Of a stretch of 64,000 nucleotides of DNA, positions 23,730 through 32,852 are shown piece by piece. Made by a program: the position numbers and the translations under genes. Below the pieces are notes generated by a model. It was not told where the DNA came from, did no database searches, and saw only the letters and a list, made by a program, of their open reading frames with translations. Within the stretch, counting starts at the first letter, position 1, and each line of letters starts with the position of its first letter. The DNA is from Solirubrobacter pauli (GTDB lineage: Bacteria; Actinomycetota; Thermoleophilia; Solirubrobacterales; Solirubrobacteraceae), in NCBI RefSeq assembly GCF_003633755.1, contig NZ_RBIL01000001.1, positions 1,721,426 through 1,785,425 on the forward strand, written 5' to 3'.

Positions 23730-24740
23730 CTATACGACGCGAACCGGCGTGCCGACTTCCACGAAGTCGAACACCGCTTGGACTTCCGGCATAGGTACGC
23801 GCGCGCCGCCGTGCGAGGCGGGGCCGGCGGGCACGTCGGTCGCGCCGTAGAGGGCGAGGCCGGTCCCCCAGTAGACCGCGTGATCCAGCCAGCTCTTGAA
23901 CGGCACGGACCAGGCCTCCTCGACCTTGCGCGTGACCTTGAAGGTGCCGGAGGGCGTGCCCATGTCGGTCGAGTTGTTGCCGACGCCGGTCGACGTGTGG
24001 ATGACGCGAACGACGCGGCCCGCCTCGACCAGCAGCACGACGCTCTTGCCGCGGATGATCTCGACCTTCTTGCCCGCGCCCGTGCGGTCGGTGGCCAGCG
24101 GCCGGCCGGCGCCGTCGAGGCGCTGCAGCGTCATCCCGCCCACGATCCCGTCGCGCTCGAGGCCCTCCCAGGACTGGAAGGCGAGCACGGCCTGCTGGGA
24201 GCGGTAGTCCCACTTGCCGGTGACCGCGTCCTCGGGCAGGTAGCCGAGCTGCGCGAGCTTGGCCTGCACCGCCTGCGGGTCGCGCGGCGCGGCCGGCTTC
24301 TTCGTCGGCGGCTTGGGCGCGGTGTACTCCTCCGGCGGGGCGAAGTCCGCGCGCGTGAACGTGCGGCCGCGGATCTCGACCTCCTCGGCGTCGGACGCGC
24401 CGGTGACCGTGTAGACCACCTGCGCCACGCGCGCGAGGTAGGAGACGTCGGCGGCCGCGAAGCTGCCGCCGAGCTCGACTTCGACCTTGTCGTCGTCCTC
24501 CTCGGCGGACGTGACCGTCACGCCGCTCGGGATCGCAGTGCCGTAGCCCTTCTTGCGCTCGGCGGCCGTGACGCCCTGCAGCAGCACCTTCAGCGCGGCC
24601 TCGGGGCCGGCGGCGGCCTGGCGCTTGACCGAGCTGAGCGCCTCGCCGCGCAGGACGTAGATCTTGACCGTCTTGGCCTCGGCCGCCGCGGGCGCGGCGA
24701 GCACGAGCAGGGCGACGACGAGGAGAAGGAATCTGCGCAT
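23730..24740 (-). CDS. GerMN / PG-binding / L,D-transpeptidase-like protein without catalytic Cys
   Basis: A 336-residue secreted protein: signal peptide 1-21, GerMN domain about 25-130, linker, PG_binding_1 domain (about 154-207) and a YkuD-like fold (about 226-336). In YkuD enzymes the active site reads HG...SHGC; here it is LYGA (297-300) and SHGG (309-312), so the catalytic Cys is Gly312 and the first His is Tyr. It probably binds peptidoglycan without crosslinking it. A GTG one codon upstream is an alternative start. It sits 10 bp upstream of the receiver-flavoprotein start on the same strand. Confidence 0.85.
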   Translation of the reverse strand: MRRFLLLVVALLVLAAPAAAEAKTVKIYVLRGEALSSVKRQAAAGPEAALKVLLQGVTAAERKKGYGTAIPSGVTVTSAEEDDDKVEVELGGSFAAADVSYLARVAQVVYTVTGASDAEEVEIRGRTFTRADFAPPEEYTAPKPPTKKPAAPRDPQAVQAKLAQLGYLPEDAVTGKWDYRSQQAVLAFQSWEGLERDGIVGGMTLQRLDGAGRPLATDRTGAGKKVEIIRGKSVVLLVEAGRVVRVIHTSTGVGNNSTDMGTPSGTFKVTRKVEEAWSVPFKSWLDHAVYWGTGLALYGATDVPAGPASHGGARVPMPEVQAVFDFVEVGTPVRVV

Positions 24741-24768
24741 CACGCGGCCAGTTTGACAAGGTGCGCAA

Positions 24769-25977
24769 GTGGACCGGCTCTCGATCTACGAGATCAACAC
24801 CGCCGTGTGGCTGCACGGGCACTCGCTGGCCGACGTGCCCGCGCGGCGCTGGGACGCGCTCGCCGCGCTCGGCATCGACGCGGTCTGGCTGATGGGCGTG
24901 TGGGAGCGCTCCCCGGCGGGATCGGCGATCGCGCTGGCCGACCCCGGGCTGGTGGCGAGCTTCGAGGCGGCGGTGGGCGAGCTGCGCGCGGGTGACGTGA
25001 TCGGCTCGCCCTACTGCGTGCGGCGGTACGTGGTCGACGAGCGGTTCGGCGGCCCGGACGCCCTGGCGGTCGCGCGGCGCGAGCTGGCGGCGCGCGGCAT
25101 CAAGCTGATCCTCGACTACGTCCCCAACCACGTCGCGCCCGACCACCCGTGGGTGACGGAGCGCCCGGACGTCTTCCTGCGCGCCCCGGACGGCACGATC
25201 GCGCACGGCAAGGACCCGTACTTCGACCCCTGGCCGGACGTGATCCAGCTCGACGCGTTCGCTCCTGGGCTGCGGGAAGCGACGGTCGAGACGCTGCTGG
25301 ACATCGGAGCCCAGTGCGACGGCCTGCGCGTCGACATGGCGATGCTGATGGTCAACGCCGTGTTCGCGAAGACGTGGGGGCGGCCGGCGCCCGCCGAGGA
25401 GTTCTGGCCGGCGGTGATCGCCCGCGTGAAGTGGACGCACCCCGCGCTGCTGCTGATCGCCGAGGTGTACTGGGACATGGAGTCGACGCTGCACGAGCAG
25501 GGCTTCGACCTCTGCTACGACAAGCGCCTGTACGACCGGCTCGTGGAGCGGGGCGACGTCGCCGCGCACCTCGCCGCCGACGCGCGCTTCCAGGAGCGGC
25601 TCGTCCGCTTCGTCGAGAACCACGACGAGCCGCGGGCGGCGGCGGTGTTCGGCGCGGCGCAGGCCCGCGCCGCGGCGGTCGTGATGTCGACGCTGCCGGG
25701 CGCGCGGCTGTACCACGACGGCCAGCTCAGCGGGCGGCGCACGCACGTGCCGGTGTTCCTCGGGCGCGCGCCGGACGAGCCGGTGGACGCCGACCTGCGC
25801 GCGTTCTACGCGTGGCTGCTGCCGCGCGCCGCGCGACTGGGAGGCACGTGGCGCCTGCTGGAGCGCGAGCCGCCGCTGGTCGCCTGGGCGTGGGACGACG
25901 CCGTCGTGGAGGTCAACCTCTCCGACACGCCGGTCGGCGAGTTGGCGCCCTGGGGCTTCACTTTGCCGTTCGGATAA
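24769..25977 (+). CDS. GH13 alpha-amylase-family glycosidase
   Basis: A 402-residue protein with all four GH13 regions: DYVPNHV (I), GLRVDMAMLM with the nucleophile Asp (II), LIAEVYWDM with the acid Glu (III) and FVENHDEPR with the transition-state Asp (IV). It lacks a long C-terminal beta domain and a signal peptide, so it acts inside the cell on a small alpha-glucan or sugar. The GTG start follows 25 bp after the divergent L,D-transpeptidase-like gene. Confidence 0.88.
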   Translation: MDRLSIYEINTAVWLHGHSLADVPARRWDALAALGIDAVWLMGVWERSPAGSAIALADPGLVASFEAAVGELRAGDVIGSPYCVRRYVVDERFGGPDALAVARRELAARGIKLILDYVPNHVAPDHPWVTERPDVFLRAPDGTIAHGKDPYFDPWPDVIQLDAFAPGLREATVETLLDIGAQCDGLRVDMAMLMVNAVFAKTWGRPAPAEEFWPAVIARVKWTHPALLLIAEVYWDMESTLHEQGFDLCYDKRLYDRLVERGDVAAHLAADARFQERLVRFVENHDEPRAAAVFGAAQARAAAVVMSTLPGARLYHDGQLSGRRTHVPVFLGRAPDEPVDADLRAFYAWLLPRAARLGGTWRLLEREPPLVAWAWDDAVVEVNLSDTPVGELAPWGFTLPFG

Positions 25978-26046
25978 TGGGTGCTGGCCCGTGTTGTACG
26001 CACGGCTAAAGACGTTCTCGCCCCGCGCGTGGAGGCTGTGCGGCCT

Positions 26047-26400
26047 ATGAAGCTCGTAATCGGGATTGTCCGCCCCGAAAAGACGAACGAGGTCCTCGAA
26101 GCGCTCTACCGCGCCGAAGTCAGAGGGTTCTCCATGAGCCGCGTGCAGGGGCACGGCGGCGAGCTCGACCGCGTCGAGACCTATCGCGGGACCACCGTCC
26201 GCGTCGGCCTCACGGAGAAGGTGCGGTTCGAGATCGCGGTGTCCGACGACTTCGTCGCACCCGCCATCGACGCGCTGTGCTCCGGAGGTCAGACCGGCGA
26301 GGTCGGCGACGGCAAGATCTACGTGCTCGACCTCGAGCAGGTCGTCCGCATCCGCACCGGCGAGACCGCCAACGCCGCCGTGACCCCGGTGGGTGCCTGA
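26047..26400 (+). CDS. glnK: PII-family nitrogen regulator
   Basis: A 117-residue PII protein. Signature 2 is intact (TGEVGDGKIYVLDLEQVVRIRTGE). The T loop reads YRGTTVRVGLTEKVRFE, so the Tyr51 that is uridylylated or adenylylated in other bacteria is Val51 here. It still should bind ATP/ADP and 2-oxoglutarate and gate the ammonium channel coded by the next gene. ATG 26047 gives the standard MKLVIGIVRPEK start; the frame is open further upstream without PII homology. Confidence 0.92.
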   Translation: MKLVIGIVRPEKTNEVLEALYRAEVRGFSMSRVQGHGGELDRVETYRGTTVRVGLTEKVRFEIAVSDDFVAPAIDALCSGGQTGEVGDGKIYVLDLEQVVRIRTGETANAAVTPVGA

Positions 26401-27692
26401 TGCCGGCGGGAGTGGATACCGGCGACACCGCCTGGATGCTGATGGCGACCGCCCTCGTGCTGCTGATGACGCCCGCGCTGGGCCTCTTCTACGCCGGGCT
26501 CGTGCGGTCCAAGAACACGCTCAACACGTTCATGATGTGCGTCGCCGCGCTCGCCGTGGCGACGATCACGTGGGCGCTGGTCGGCTACTCGATCGCGTTC
26601 GCGCCGGGCAACGGCATCGTCGGCGGGCTCGACCACGTCGGCCTGAGCGGCGTCGACTTCGCGCCGCGCGAGGGCCAGACGATCCCGCACCTGCTGTTCA
26701 TGGCCTTCCAGGCCACGTTCTGCATCATCACCACCGCGCTGGTCGCGGGCGCGGTCGTCGAGCGCATGCGCTTCGGCCCGTTCCTGGTCTTCTCCGCGCT
26801 GTGGTCGGTGCTCGTCTACGCCGTGCTCGCGCACTGGGCGTGGGGCGGCGGCTGGCTGCAGGAGCTCGGCGCGCTGGACTTCGCGGGCGGCATCCCGGTC
26901 GAGATGGGCTCGGGCTTCAGCGCCCTCGCCGCCGCGATCGTCGTCGGCTCGCGCAAGGACCACGGCCGCGTCGCGATGCTCCCGCACAACTCCGTCTACG
27001 TCCTGCTCGGCGCCGGCCTGCTGTGGTTCGGCTGGTTCGGCTTCAACGGCGGCAGCGGGCTCGCCGCGGGCCAGGTGTCCGTGCTGGCGTTCGTCAACAC
27101 GCTGCTGACGCCGGCGTGCACGCTCGCCGCCTGGTTCATCCTCGACCTGCTGCGCTCGCGCCAGGTGACCGCGATCGGCGCGGCGACGGCGATCGTCGTC
27201 GGCTGCGTCGGCATCACGCCCGCCGCGGGCTTCCTCTCCCCGATCTGGGCGATGGTCCTCGGCGTGGTGGCGGCGCTGCCGTCCTACGCGGTGATCATGT
27301 GGCGCCCGCGCTGGCGGGTGGACGAGACGCTCGACGTGCTCGCCGCCCACGGCGTCGCGGGCCTGTGCGGCATCGTGTTCATCGGCCTCGCCGCGCAGTC
27401 GGGCTGGAACGGCACCGCCGACGGCGCCTTCTACGGCGACGCCGCGCAGCTCGGCAAGCAGCTCGTGGCCGTCCTGGCCGCCCCGGCCTACGCGTTCGGC
27501 GCGACCTTCGCGCTGCTGAAGCTGATCGCCGCGTTCATGCCCCTGCGCGCGACCGCGAGCGAGGAGGCGATCGGCATGGACATCGTCGCCCACGGCGAGG
27601 AGGCCTACGCCACCGGCGAGGGCGCGATCCTCGTCATGCCGGACGCGCCGCGCACCGAGCCGCGCCGTTCGTCGGAGAAGGTCCTGGTCTAG
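26400..27692 (+). CDS. amt: Ammonium transporter (Amt/MEP/Rh)
   Basis: A 430-residue membrane channel with about 11 helices. Landmarks: GLFYAGLVRSKNTLNT, GYSIAFAPGNGIVGG, FMAFQATFCIITTALVAGAVVERM, HWAWGGGWLQELGALDFAGGIPVEMGSGFSAL (twin-His region, first His) and DVLAAHGVAGLCG (second His). It conducts ammonium, and PII binding regulates it. ATG 26400 shares one base with the glnK stop, so the two are coupled. A soluble tail of about 45 residues follows the last helix. Confidence 0.95.
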   Translation: MPAGVDTGDTAWMLMATALVLLMTPALGLFYAGLVRSKNTLNTFMMCVAALAVATITWALVGYSIAFAPGNGIVGGLDHVGLSGVDFAPREGQTIPHLLFMAFQATFCIITTALVAGAVVERMRFGPFLVFSALWSVLVYAVLAHWAWGGGWLQELGALDFAGGIPVEMGSGFSALAAAIVVGSRKDHGRVAMLPHNSVYVLLGAGLLWFGWFGFNGGSGLAAGQVSVLAFVNTLLTPACTLAAWFILDLLRSRQVTAIGAATAIVVGCVGITPAAGFLSPIWAMVLGVVAALPSYAVIMWRPRWRVDETLDVLAAHGVAGLCGIVFIGLAAQSGWNGTADGAFYGDAAQLGKQLVAVLAAPAYAFGATFALLKLIAAFMPLRATASEEAIGMDIVAHGEEAYATGEGAILVMPDAPRTEPRRSSEKVLV

Positions 27693-28288
27693 ACCTGGAG
27701 GTGGGCGCGCACCGCCAGCACACGGCGGTGCGTGCGCGTCGACGGCGGCAGCCGGAGCTTGTCGAAGATCGACGTCACGTGGCGCTCGACGGCCCGCTCG
27801 GACAGGTACGCCTGCTGCGCGATCGCCTTGTTCGAGCGGCCCGCGGCCATCAGTTCGAGCACCTCGCGCTCGCGGTCGGTGAACGTGTTGCGGGTGGAGC
27901 GGCGAACGAGCACCTGCGGGACGACCGCAGGGTCGATCACCGAGCCGCCCGCCGCCACCTCGCGCACGGCGGAGATGAACCGCTCGACGTCCGGGACCTG
28001 CCCGGCCAGCAGGTAGCCCGCGCCGGACGGACGCTCCTCGAGCAGGTCCAGCGCGGCGTCCGGGTCGGCCGTGTCGGCGAGCACGAGCAGCGGCACGTGC
28101 TCGCGCGCGGGAGGATCGGTGAGCGCGACGACGGCCATGTCGGGGCGGTGCGCGCGGGCCTTGCGCTGCAGCTCCTCGGCGTCCGCCGCCTGGCCGACGA
28201 CCGCGATGCCGTGGTCCTCGAGCAGGCGGCTGAGGACCGCGCGCAGGAGGGCTGAGTCGGCGGCGACGATGACGTGGAGTTGCTGCAT
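27689..28288 (-). CDS. LuxR-family regulator with degenerate receiver
   Basis: A 199-residue protein from ATG 28288 (MQQLHVIVAADSALL). The receiver keeps the fold but not its chemistry: the phospho-acceptor position in VVALTD is Ala55 where the paralogue at 2-568 has Asp (VVDVRLP), and the switch Lys is Ala95 (GYLLAGQV). The LuxR HTH (FTDREREVLELMAAGRSNKAIAQQ) is intact. It likely binds DNA independent of phosphorylation. Its 3' end overlaps amt by 4 bp. Confidence 0.88.
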   Translation of the reverse strand: MQQLHVIVAADSALLRAVLSRLLEDHGIAVVGQAADAEELQRKARAHRPDMAVVALTDPPAREHVPLLVLADTADPDAALDLLEERPSGAGYLLAGQVPDVERFISAVREVAAGGSVIDPAVVPQVLVRRSTRNTFTDREREVLELMAAGRSNKAIAQQAYLSERAVERHVTSIFDKLRLPPSTRTHRRVLAVRAHLQV

Positions 28289-28344
28289 GCCCTTCCAGAC
28301 GATGAAGGGACGTCGGCTATTCCCGGTCATGCCACACTGGCCGC

Positions 28345-29232
28345 ATGAGCCGTTCCCTCATCCCCGTCAACCGTGTCGGGGTCGACGAGCGGGCCGCGGC
28401 ACTCGGGCGCCGGTCGATCAAGACGACCGCCAAGCGCGAGGGCATCCGTCTCGCCACGTCGATGATCGACCTCACGACGCTGGAGGGGTCGGACACGCCC
28501 GGCAAGGTCCGTCACCTCTGCGCGAAGGCCGTCTGCCCGGACGGCCTGCGGCCGGAGATCCCGAGCGTGGCGGCCGTGTGCGTGTATCCGTCGCTGGTCG
28601 GCGTCGCCGCCGAGGCGCTGCAGGGCTCCGGCGTGGCGGTCGCGTCGGTCGCCACCGGGTTCCCGGCCGGGCAGACGTCGCTGAAGGTCAAGGTCGACGA
28701 GACGCGCGAGGCGGTCGCCGCCGGCGCGACGGAGATCGACATGGTGATCTCGCGCGACGCGTACCTGCGCGGGGACGACGCGCGCGTGGCCCGCGAGGTC
28801 GAGGCCGTCAAGGAGGCGTGCGGCCCGGCGCACCTGAAGGTGATCCTCGAGACCGCGGAGCTGCCGACCTACGCGCACGTGCGCCACGCGTCGGAGCTGG
28901 TGATCGCCGCGGGCGCGGACTGGATCAAGACGTCGACCGGCAAGGCGTCCTCCGGCGCCACCCCGGGCGTCGTCCTGGTGATGCTGGAGACCGTGCGCGA
29001 CCACGCGCACCGCACCGGCGAGATCGTCGGCGTCAAGGCGGCCGGCGGCGTCTCGAACACGAAGGCGGCGCTGCACATGCTGGTGCTCGTCAAGGAGACG
29101 CTCGGGGACGACTGGCTCACGTCGGAGCGCTTCCGGATCGGCGCATCGTCGCTCCTGAACGACCTGCTGATGCAGTACGCCAAGCTCGACGGCGGCCATT
29201 ACGGGCGCGCCGAGGACTTCTCGAAGGAGTGA
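28345..29232 (+). CDS. deoC: Deoxyribose-phosphate aldolase
   Basis: A 295-residue DERA of the longer, eukaryote-like form. Schiff-base Lys is in DWIKTSTGKASSGATPG, the proton-relay Lys in VGVKAAGGVSN, and the substrate Asp in IDLTTLEGSDT. It splits 2-deoxyribose-5-phosphate to acetaldehyde and glyceraldehyde-3-phosphate. The downstream aldehyde dehydrogenase would oxidise the acetaldehyde, which makes this a deoxynucleoside salvage operon. Confidence 0.93.
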   Translation: MSRSLIPVNRVGVDERAAALGRRSIKTTAKREGIRLATSMIDLTTLEGSDTPGKVRHLCAKAVCPDGLRPEIPSVAAVCVYPSLVGVAAEALQGSGVAVASVATGFPAGQTSLKVKVDETREAVAAGATEIDMVISRDAYLRGDDARVAREVEAVKEACGPAHLKVILETAELPTYAHVRHASELVIAAGADWIKTSTGKASSGATPGVVLVMLETVRDHAHRTGEIVGVKAAGGVSNTKAALHMLVLVKETLGDDWLTSERFRIGASSLLNDLLMQYAKLDGGHYGRAEDFSKE

Positions 29233-29238
29233 GGCTGG

Positions 29239-30696
29239 ATGGCGACCGTTGAACGTGCAGCCTTGAAGTGGGACTACGCGCCGGCCCCGGAGTCGCGCGA
29301 CGCGGCGCCGCTGAAGCCGCGCTACGACCTGTTCATCGGCGGGAAGTTCGTCGCGCCGACGGACGGGACCGTGGTCTCGACCGTCAACCCCGCCACCGAG
29401 GAGGTGCTGGCCGAGGTCGCGTTCGCGGGGCCGGGCGACGTGGCCCGCGCCGTGGAGGCCGCGCGCGCCGCGGCCGCCGGCTGGGCCGCGCTGCCGGCGC
29501 TCGAGCGCGGCAAGTACCTGTTCCGGATCGCACGGCTCATCCAGGAGCGCTCGCGCGAGCTGGCGATCGTGGAGACGCTGGACGGAGGCAAGCCGATCCG
29601 CGAGTCCCGCGACGTCGACGTGCCGCTCGCGGCGGCGCACTTCTTCTCCTACGCGGGCTGGGCCGACAAGCTGTCGTACGCCTTCGCGGGACGCGCGCAT
29701 GAGCCGCGCGGTGTCGTCGGCCAGGTCGTGCCGTGGAACTTCCCGCTGCTGATGGCGGCGTGGAAGCTCGCGCCCGCGCTGGCGACCGGCAACACCGCCG
29801 TGCTCAAGCCGGCCGAGACGACGCCGCTGACGGCGCTCATCCTGGCCGAGATCATCGAGGAGGCGGGCCTCCCGGACGGCGTCGTGAACATCGTCGCCGG
29901 CGACGGGTCCGCGGGCGCCGCGCTCGTGCGCTCCGACGTCGACAAGGTCGCCTTCACCGGCTCCACCGCGGTCGGCAAGGAGATCCAGCGCGCGCTGGCC
30001 GGCACCGGCCGGGGGCTCACGCTCGAGCTCGGCGGCAAGTCGGCCAACATCGTGTTCGAGGACGCCGCGCTCGACCAGGCGGTCGAAGGGATCATCGAGG
30101 GCATCTTCTTCAACCAGGGCCACGTGTGCTGCGCGGGCTCGCGGCTGCTGCTGCAGGAGAGCGTGGCCGAGGAGGTCGTGCGCAAGCTGTGGGCGCGGAT
30201 GGAGCGCCTGCGCGTCGGCGACCCGCTGGACAAGAACACGGACGTCGGCGCGATCAACTCCGCCGAGCAGCTCGCGCGGATCAACGACCTCGTGGCCGCG
30301 GGCGAGCGCGAGGGCGCGACGCGGCGCAGCGTCGCCTGCGAGCTGCCCGAGCAGGGCTACTGGTTCGCGCCGACGCTGTTCCTGGACGTCGCCCCCGCCA
30401 ACCGGATCGCGGTCGAGGAGATCTTCGGCCCCGTCGTGTCGGTGACGACGTTCCGCTCGCCGGCCGAGGCGGTCGAGCGCGCGAACAACTCCGCCTACGG
30501 GCTCGCGGCGGGCGTGTGGACGGACAACGGCGCGAAGGCCTTCGAGGTCGCCTCGAAGCTCCGCGCCGGCGTGGTCTGGCAGAACACGTACAACAAGTTC
30601 GACCCGACGGCCGCCTTCGGGGGCTTCAAGGAGAGCGGGTTCGGCCGCGAGGGCGGGCCCGCCGGGCTGGCGCCGTACGTGAGGTTCGCGTCATGA
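29239..30696 (+). CDS. NAD(P)-dependent aldehyde dehydrogenase
   Basis: A 485-residue ALDH. Catalytic Cys in NQGHVCCAGSRLLL, general-base Glu in LTLELGGKSANIVFED, cofactor loop FTGSTAVGKEIQ and PWNFPLLMAAWKLAPALATGNTAVLKPAE. The start is 6 bp after deoC, so it probably oxidises the acetaldehyde or a related aldehyde that deoC releases. Its stop overlaps the half-length ALDH gene (ATGA). Confidence 0.93.
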   Translation: MATVERAALKWDYAPAPESRDAAPLKPRYDLFIGGKFVAPTDGTVVSTVNPATEEVLAEVAFAGPGDVARAVEAARAAAAGWAALPALERGKYLFRIARLIQERSRELAIVETLDGGKPIRESRDVDVPLAAAHFFSYAGWADKLSYAFAGRAHEPRGVVGQVVPWNFPLLMAAWKLAPALATGNTAVLKPAETTPLTALILAEIIEEAGLPDGVVNIVAGDGSAGAALVRSDVDKVAFTGSTAVGKEIQRALAGTGRGLTLELGGKSANIVFEDAALDQAVEGIIEGIFFNQGHVCCAGSRLLLQESVAEEVVRKLWARMERLRVGDPLDKNTDVGAINSAEQLARINDLVAAGEREGATRRSVACELPEQGYWFAPTLFLDVAPANRIAVEEIFGPVVSVTTFRSPAEAVERANNSAYGLAAGVWTDNGAKAFEVASKLRAGVVWQNTYNKFDPTAAFGGFKESGFGREGGPAGLAPYVRFAS

Positions 30697-31472
30697 GCCG
30701 GGCCGCGGTCGCCAAGACGTACAAGCTCTACCTGGGAGGCGCGTTCGTGCGTTCGGAGTCCGGCCGGACCGACCCGATCGGCGGGGTCAACGTGCCCCGC
30801 GGCTCCCGCAAGGACATCCGCGACGCGGTCAAGGCCGCGCGCGCCGCGGCGCCCGGTTGGGCGAAGAAGACGGCCTACAACCGCGGCCAGGTGCTGTACC
30901 GGTTCGCGGAGGCGCTCGAGTCGCGCTCCGACGGCTCCGACGAGTACGGCGAGGCCGTCGACCTGCTCGTGCACTACGCGGGCTGGACGGACAAGCTGGC
31001 GGCGGTCATGGGCGGCGTGAACCCGGTCGCGGCGCCGTTCCTGTCCTTCTCCTCGCCCGAGCCGACCGGGGTCGTGGCGGTGCTCGCGCCGGACCGGCCG
31101 GACGTGCTCGGCCTGATCCGCGAGGTCGCGCCCGCACTGGCCGCGGGGAACACCGTGGTCGCCGTGGTCTCCCGCAGCTCTCCGCTGCGCCCGCTGGACC
31201 TGGGCGAGGTCGCTGGCGTCTCCGACATCCCCGGTGGCGTGCTGAACCTCATCTCCGGCCGGCTGGACGAGCTGCTCACGCCGCTGTGCGGACACCGCGA
31301 CGTCAACGCGATCGTCGACGCGACGAGCGACGACTCGGTGGCCGCGACGGTCGACGAGCTCGCGGCCGAGACGGTCAAGCGCGTGTCCCGCCCGACCCCC
31401 TACACCGACTCCCTCACCCGCCTCGAACCCCTGGTCGAGCTCAAGACCGCCTGGCACCCGGTCGGAACTTAA
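30693..31472 (+). CDS. Half-length, non-catalytic aldehyde dehydrogenase-like protein
   Basis: A 259-residue protein with only the N-terminal NAD-binding half of the ALDH fold (YLGGAFVRSESG, AVKAARAAAPGWAKKTAYNRGQVLYRFAEAL, EPTGVVAVLAPDRPDVLGLIREVAPALAAGNTVV). The Glu and Cys of the active site are absent, and it stops with the ordinary stop inside a palindrome. There is no sign of decay: codon use and the coupling (ATGA) to the full ALDH gene are regular. It may be a regulatory partner in a heteromer with the full enzyme. Confidence 0.85.
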   Translation: MSRAAVAKTYKLYLGGAFVRSESGRTDPIGGVNVPRGSRKDIRDAVKAARAAAPGWAKKTAYNRGQVLYRFAEALESRSDGSDEYGEAVDLLVHYAGWTDKLAAVMGGVNPVAAPFLSFSSPEPTGVVAVLAPDRPDVLGLIREVAPALAAGNTVVAVVSRSSPLRPLDLGEVAGVSDIPGGVLNLISGRLDELLTPLCGHRDVNAIVDATSDDSVAATVDELAAETVKRVSRPTPYTDSLTRLEPLVELKTAWHPVGT

Positions 31473-31492
31473 AGTGCCAGGCACTTTAAGTT
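31466..31492. repeat. 13-bp palindrome (AACTTAAAGTGCC), possible terminator or REP-like element
   Basis: Two 13-bp arms, AACTTAAAGTGCC and GGCACTTTAAGTT, face each other around one A. The stop codon of the half ALDH gene lies in the left arm. The element is far more AT-rich than its surroundings, so it is not random in this genome. A similar AAGTGCC-GGCACTT core is seen in REP-type palindromes of other bacteria, as far as I recall. Confidence 0.6.
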
Positions 31493-31509
31493 TCGGGTAG
31501 CACCGGCGC

Positions 31510-32852
31510 GTGCTGACTCGCTGGCTTCGCGTCGTTCCCGCCTCCGCGCTCGCGGAGGGCCTGGCCGCCATCCGTGACGAGCTCGACGTGCCGGGCGCGT
31601 TCCCCGCCGATGTGGTGGCGGAGGCCGAGGCGGCCGTGCGCGCGCCCGTCGAGGGCGAGCGCGTCGACCTGCCGTTCGTGACGGTCGACCCACCGGGTGC
31701 GCGCGACCTGGACCAGGCGCTGCATCTCGCGCGGCGCGACGACGGGTACCGCGTGTCCTACGCGATCGCCGACCCCGGGTTCTTCGTGCGCGACGGCGGC
31801 GCGTTGGACCGTGAGGCGCACGCGCGCGGCGCGACGATCTACATGCCCGACGGGAAGATCCCGCTGTACCCGCCGGCGCTGTCCGAAGGCGCGGCGTCGC
31901 TGCTGCCGGGCGAGTGGCGACCGGCGGTGCTGTGGACGCTCAACCTCGACGCGGACGGCGAGCTCGTGGCCGTGGACGTCGCGCGCAAGGTCGTGCGCAG
32001 CACCGCGCAGCACACCTACCAGGACGTGCCGGACGCGGTCGCGCCGCTGCTGCGCGAGATCGGCGAGCGGCGGCTGGCGGTCGAGCGCGAGCGTGGCGGC
32101 GTGCGCCTCGCCGTGCCCGAGCAGGAGGTGGTGTCGCAGAATGGCGGCTGGACGACCTCCTACCGCGTCCCGAACGAGTACGAGGACTTCAACGCCCAGC
32201 TGTCGCTGCTGACGGGCATGGCCGCGGCCGCGCGCATGCTCGAGGCGCGGGTCGGCATCCTGCGCACCCAGCCCCCGCCGTCCGAGAAGTCCTTCACGCG
32301 CTTCCGGCTCGCCGCGGCGGCGCTCGGCGTGATCTGGGCGCCCGACGTGACCTACCCCGAGTTCGTCCGCCGCCTGGACCCGTCGATCCCCGCGCACGCG
32401 GCGGTCATGCACGAGGCGTCGCGGATCGGCTCCGGCGCCGGCTACACGGCGTTCGACGGCGAGCTGCCCGAGCAGCCGGCGCACTGGGCGGTCGCGGCGC
32501 CCTACGCGCACGCCACCGCGCCCCTGCGCCGGCTGCAGGACCGCTACGTGTCCGACTGCTGCCTCGGGGCGCCGGATCGCGCCGCGCTGCCGGACCTGCC
32601 GAAGACGATGGCCGCGGCCTCCCGGCGCGCCGGAGCGGTGGACCGCGCGGTCGTCGACCTGGTCGAAGCCGTGCTCCTGCAGGGGCGGGAGGGCGAGCGC
32701 TTCGAGGGCGTCGTGATCGACGAGGGCGTGGTCCAGCTGCGCGACCCCGCCGTGCGGGCGAAGGTCGACGGCGCGCCTGAGCAGGGCAGCGCGGTGGTCG
32801 TGCGCCTCGTGCGCGCCGACCCCGCCGCGCGCACGGTGGAGTTCACGGTCTG

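Noticed and set aside
30693-31472. The half ALDH as a pseudogene of a full ALDH
   Set aside because: No continuation of ALDH sequence after the stop in any frame, and regular codon use and coupling; so it is listed as an intact short gene.
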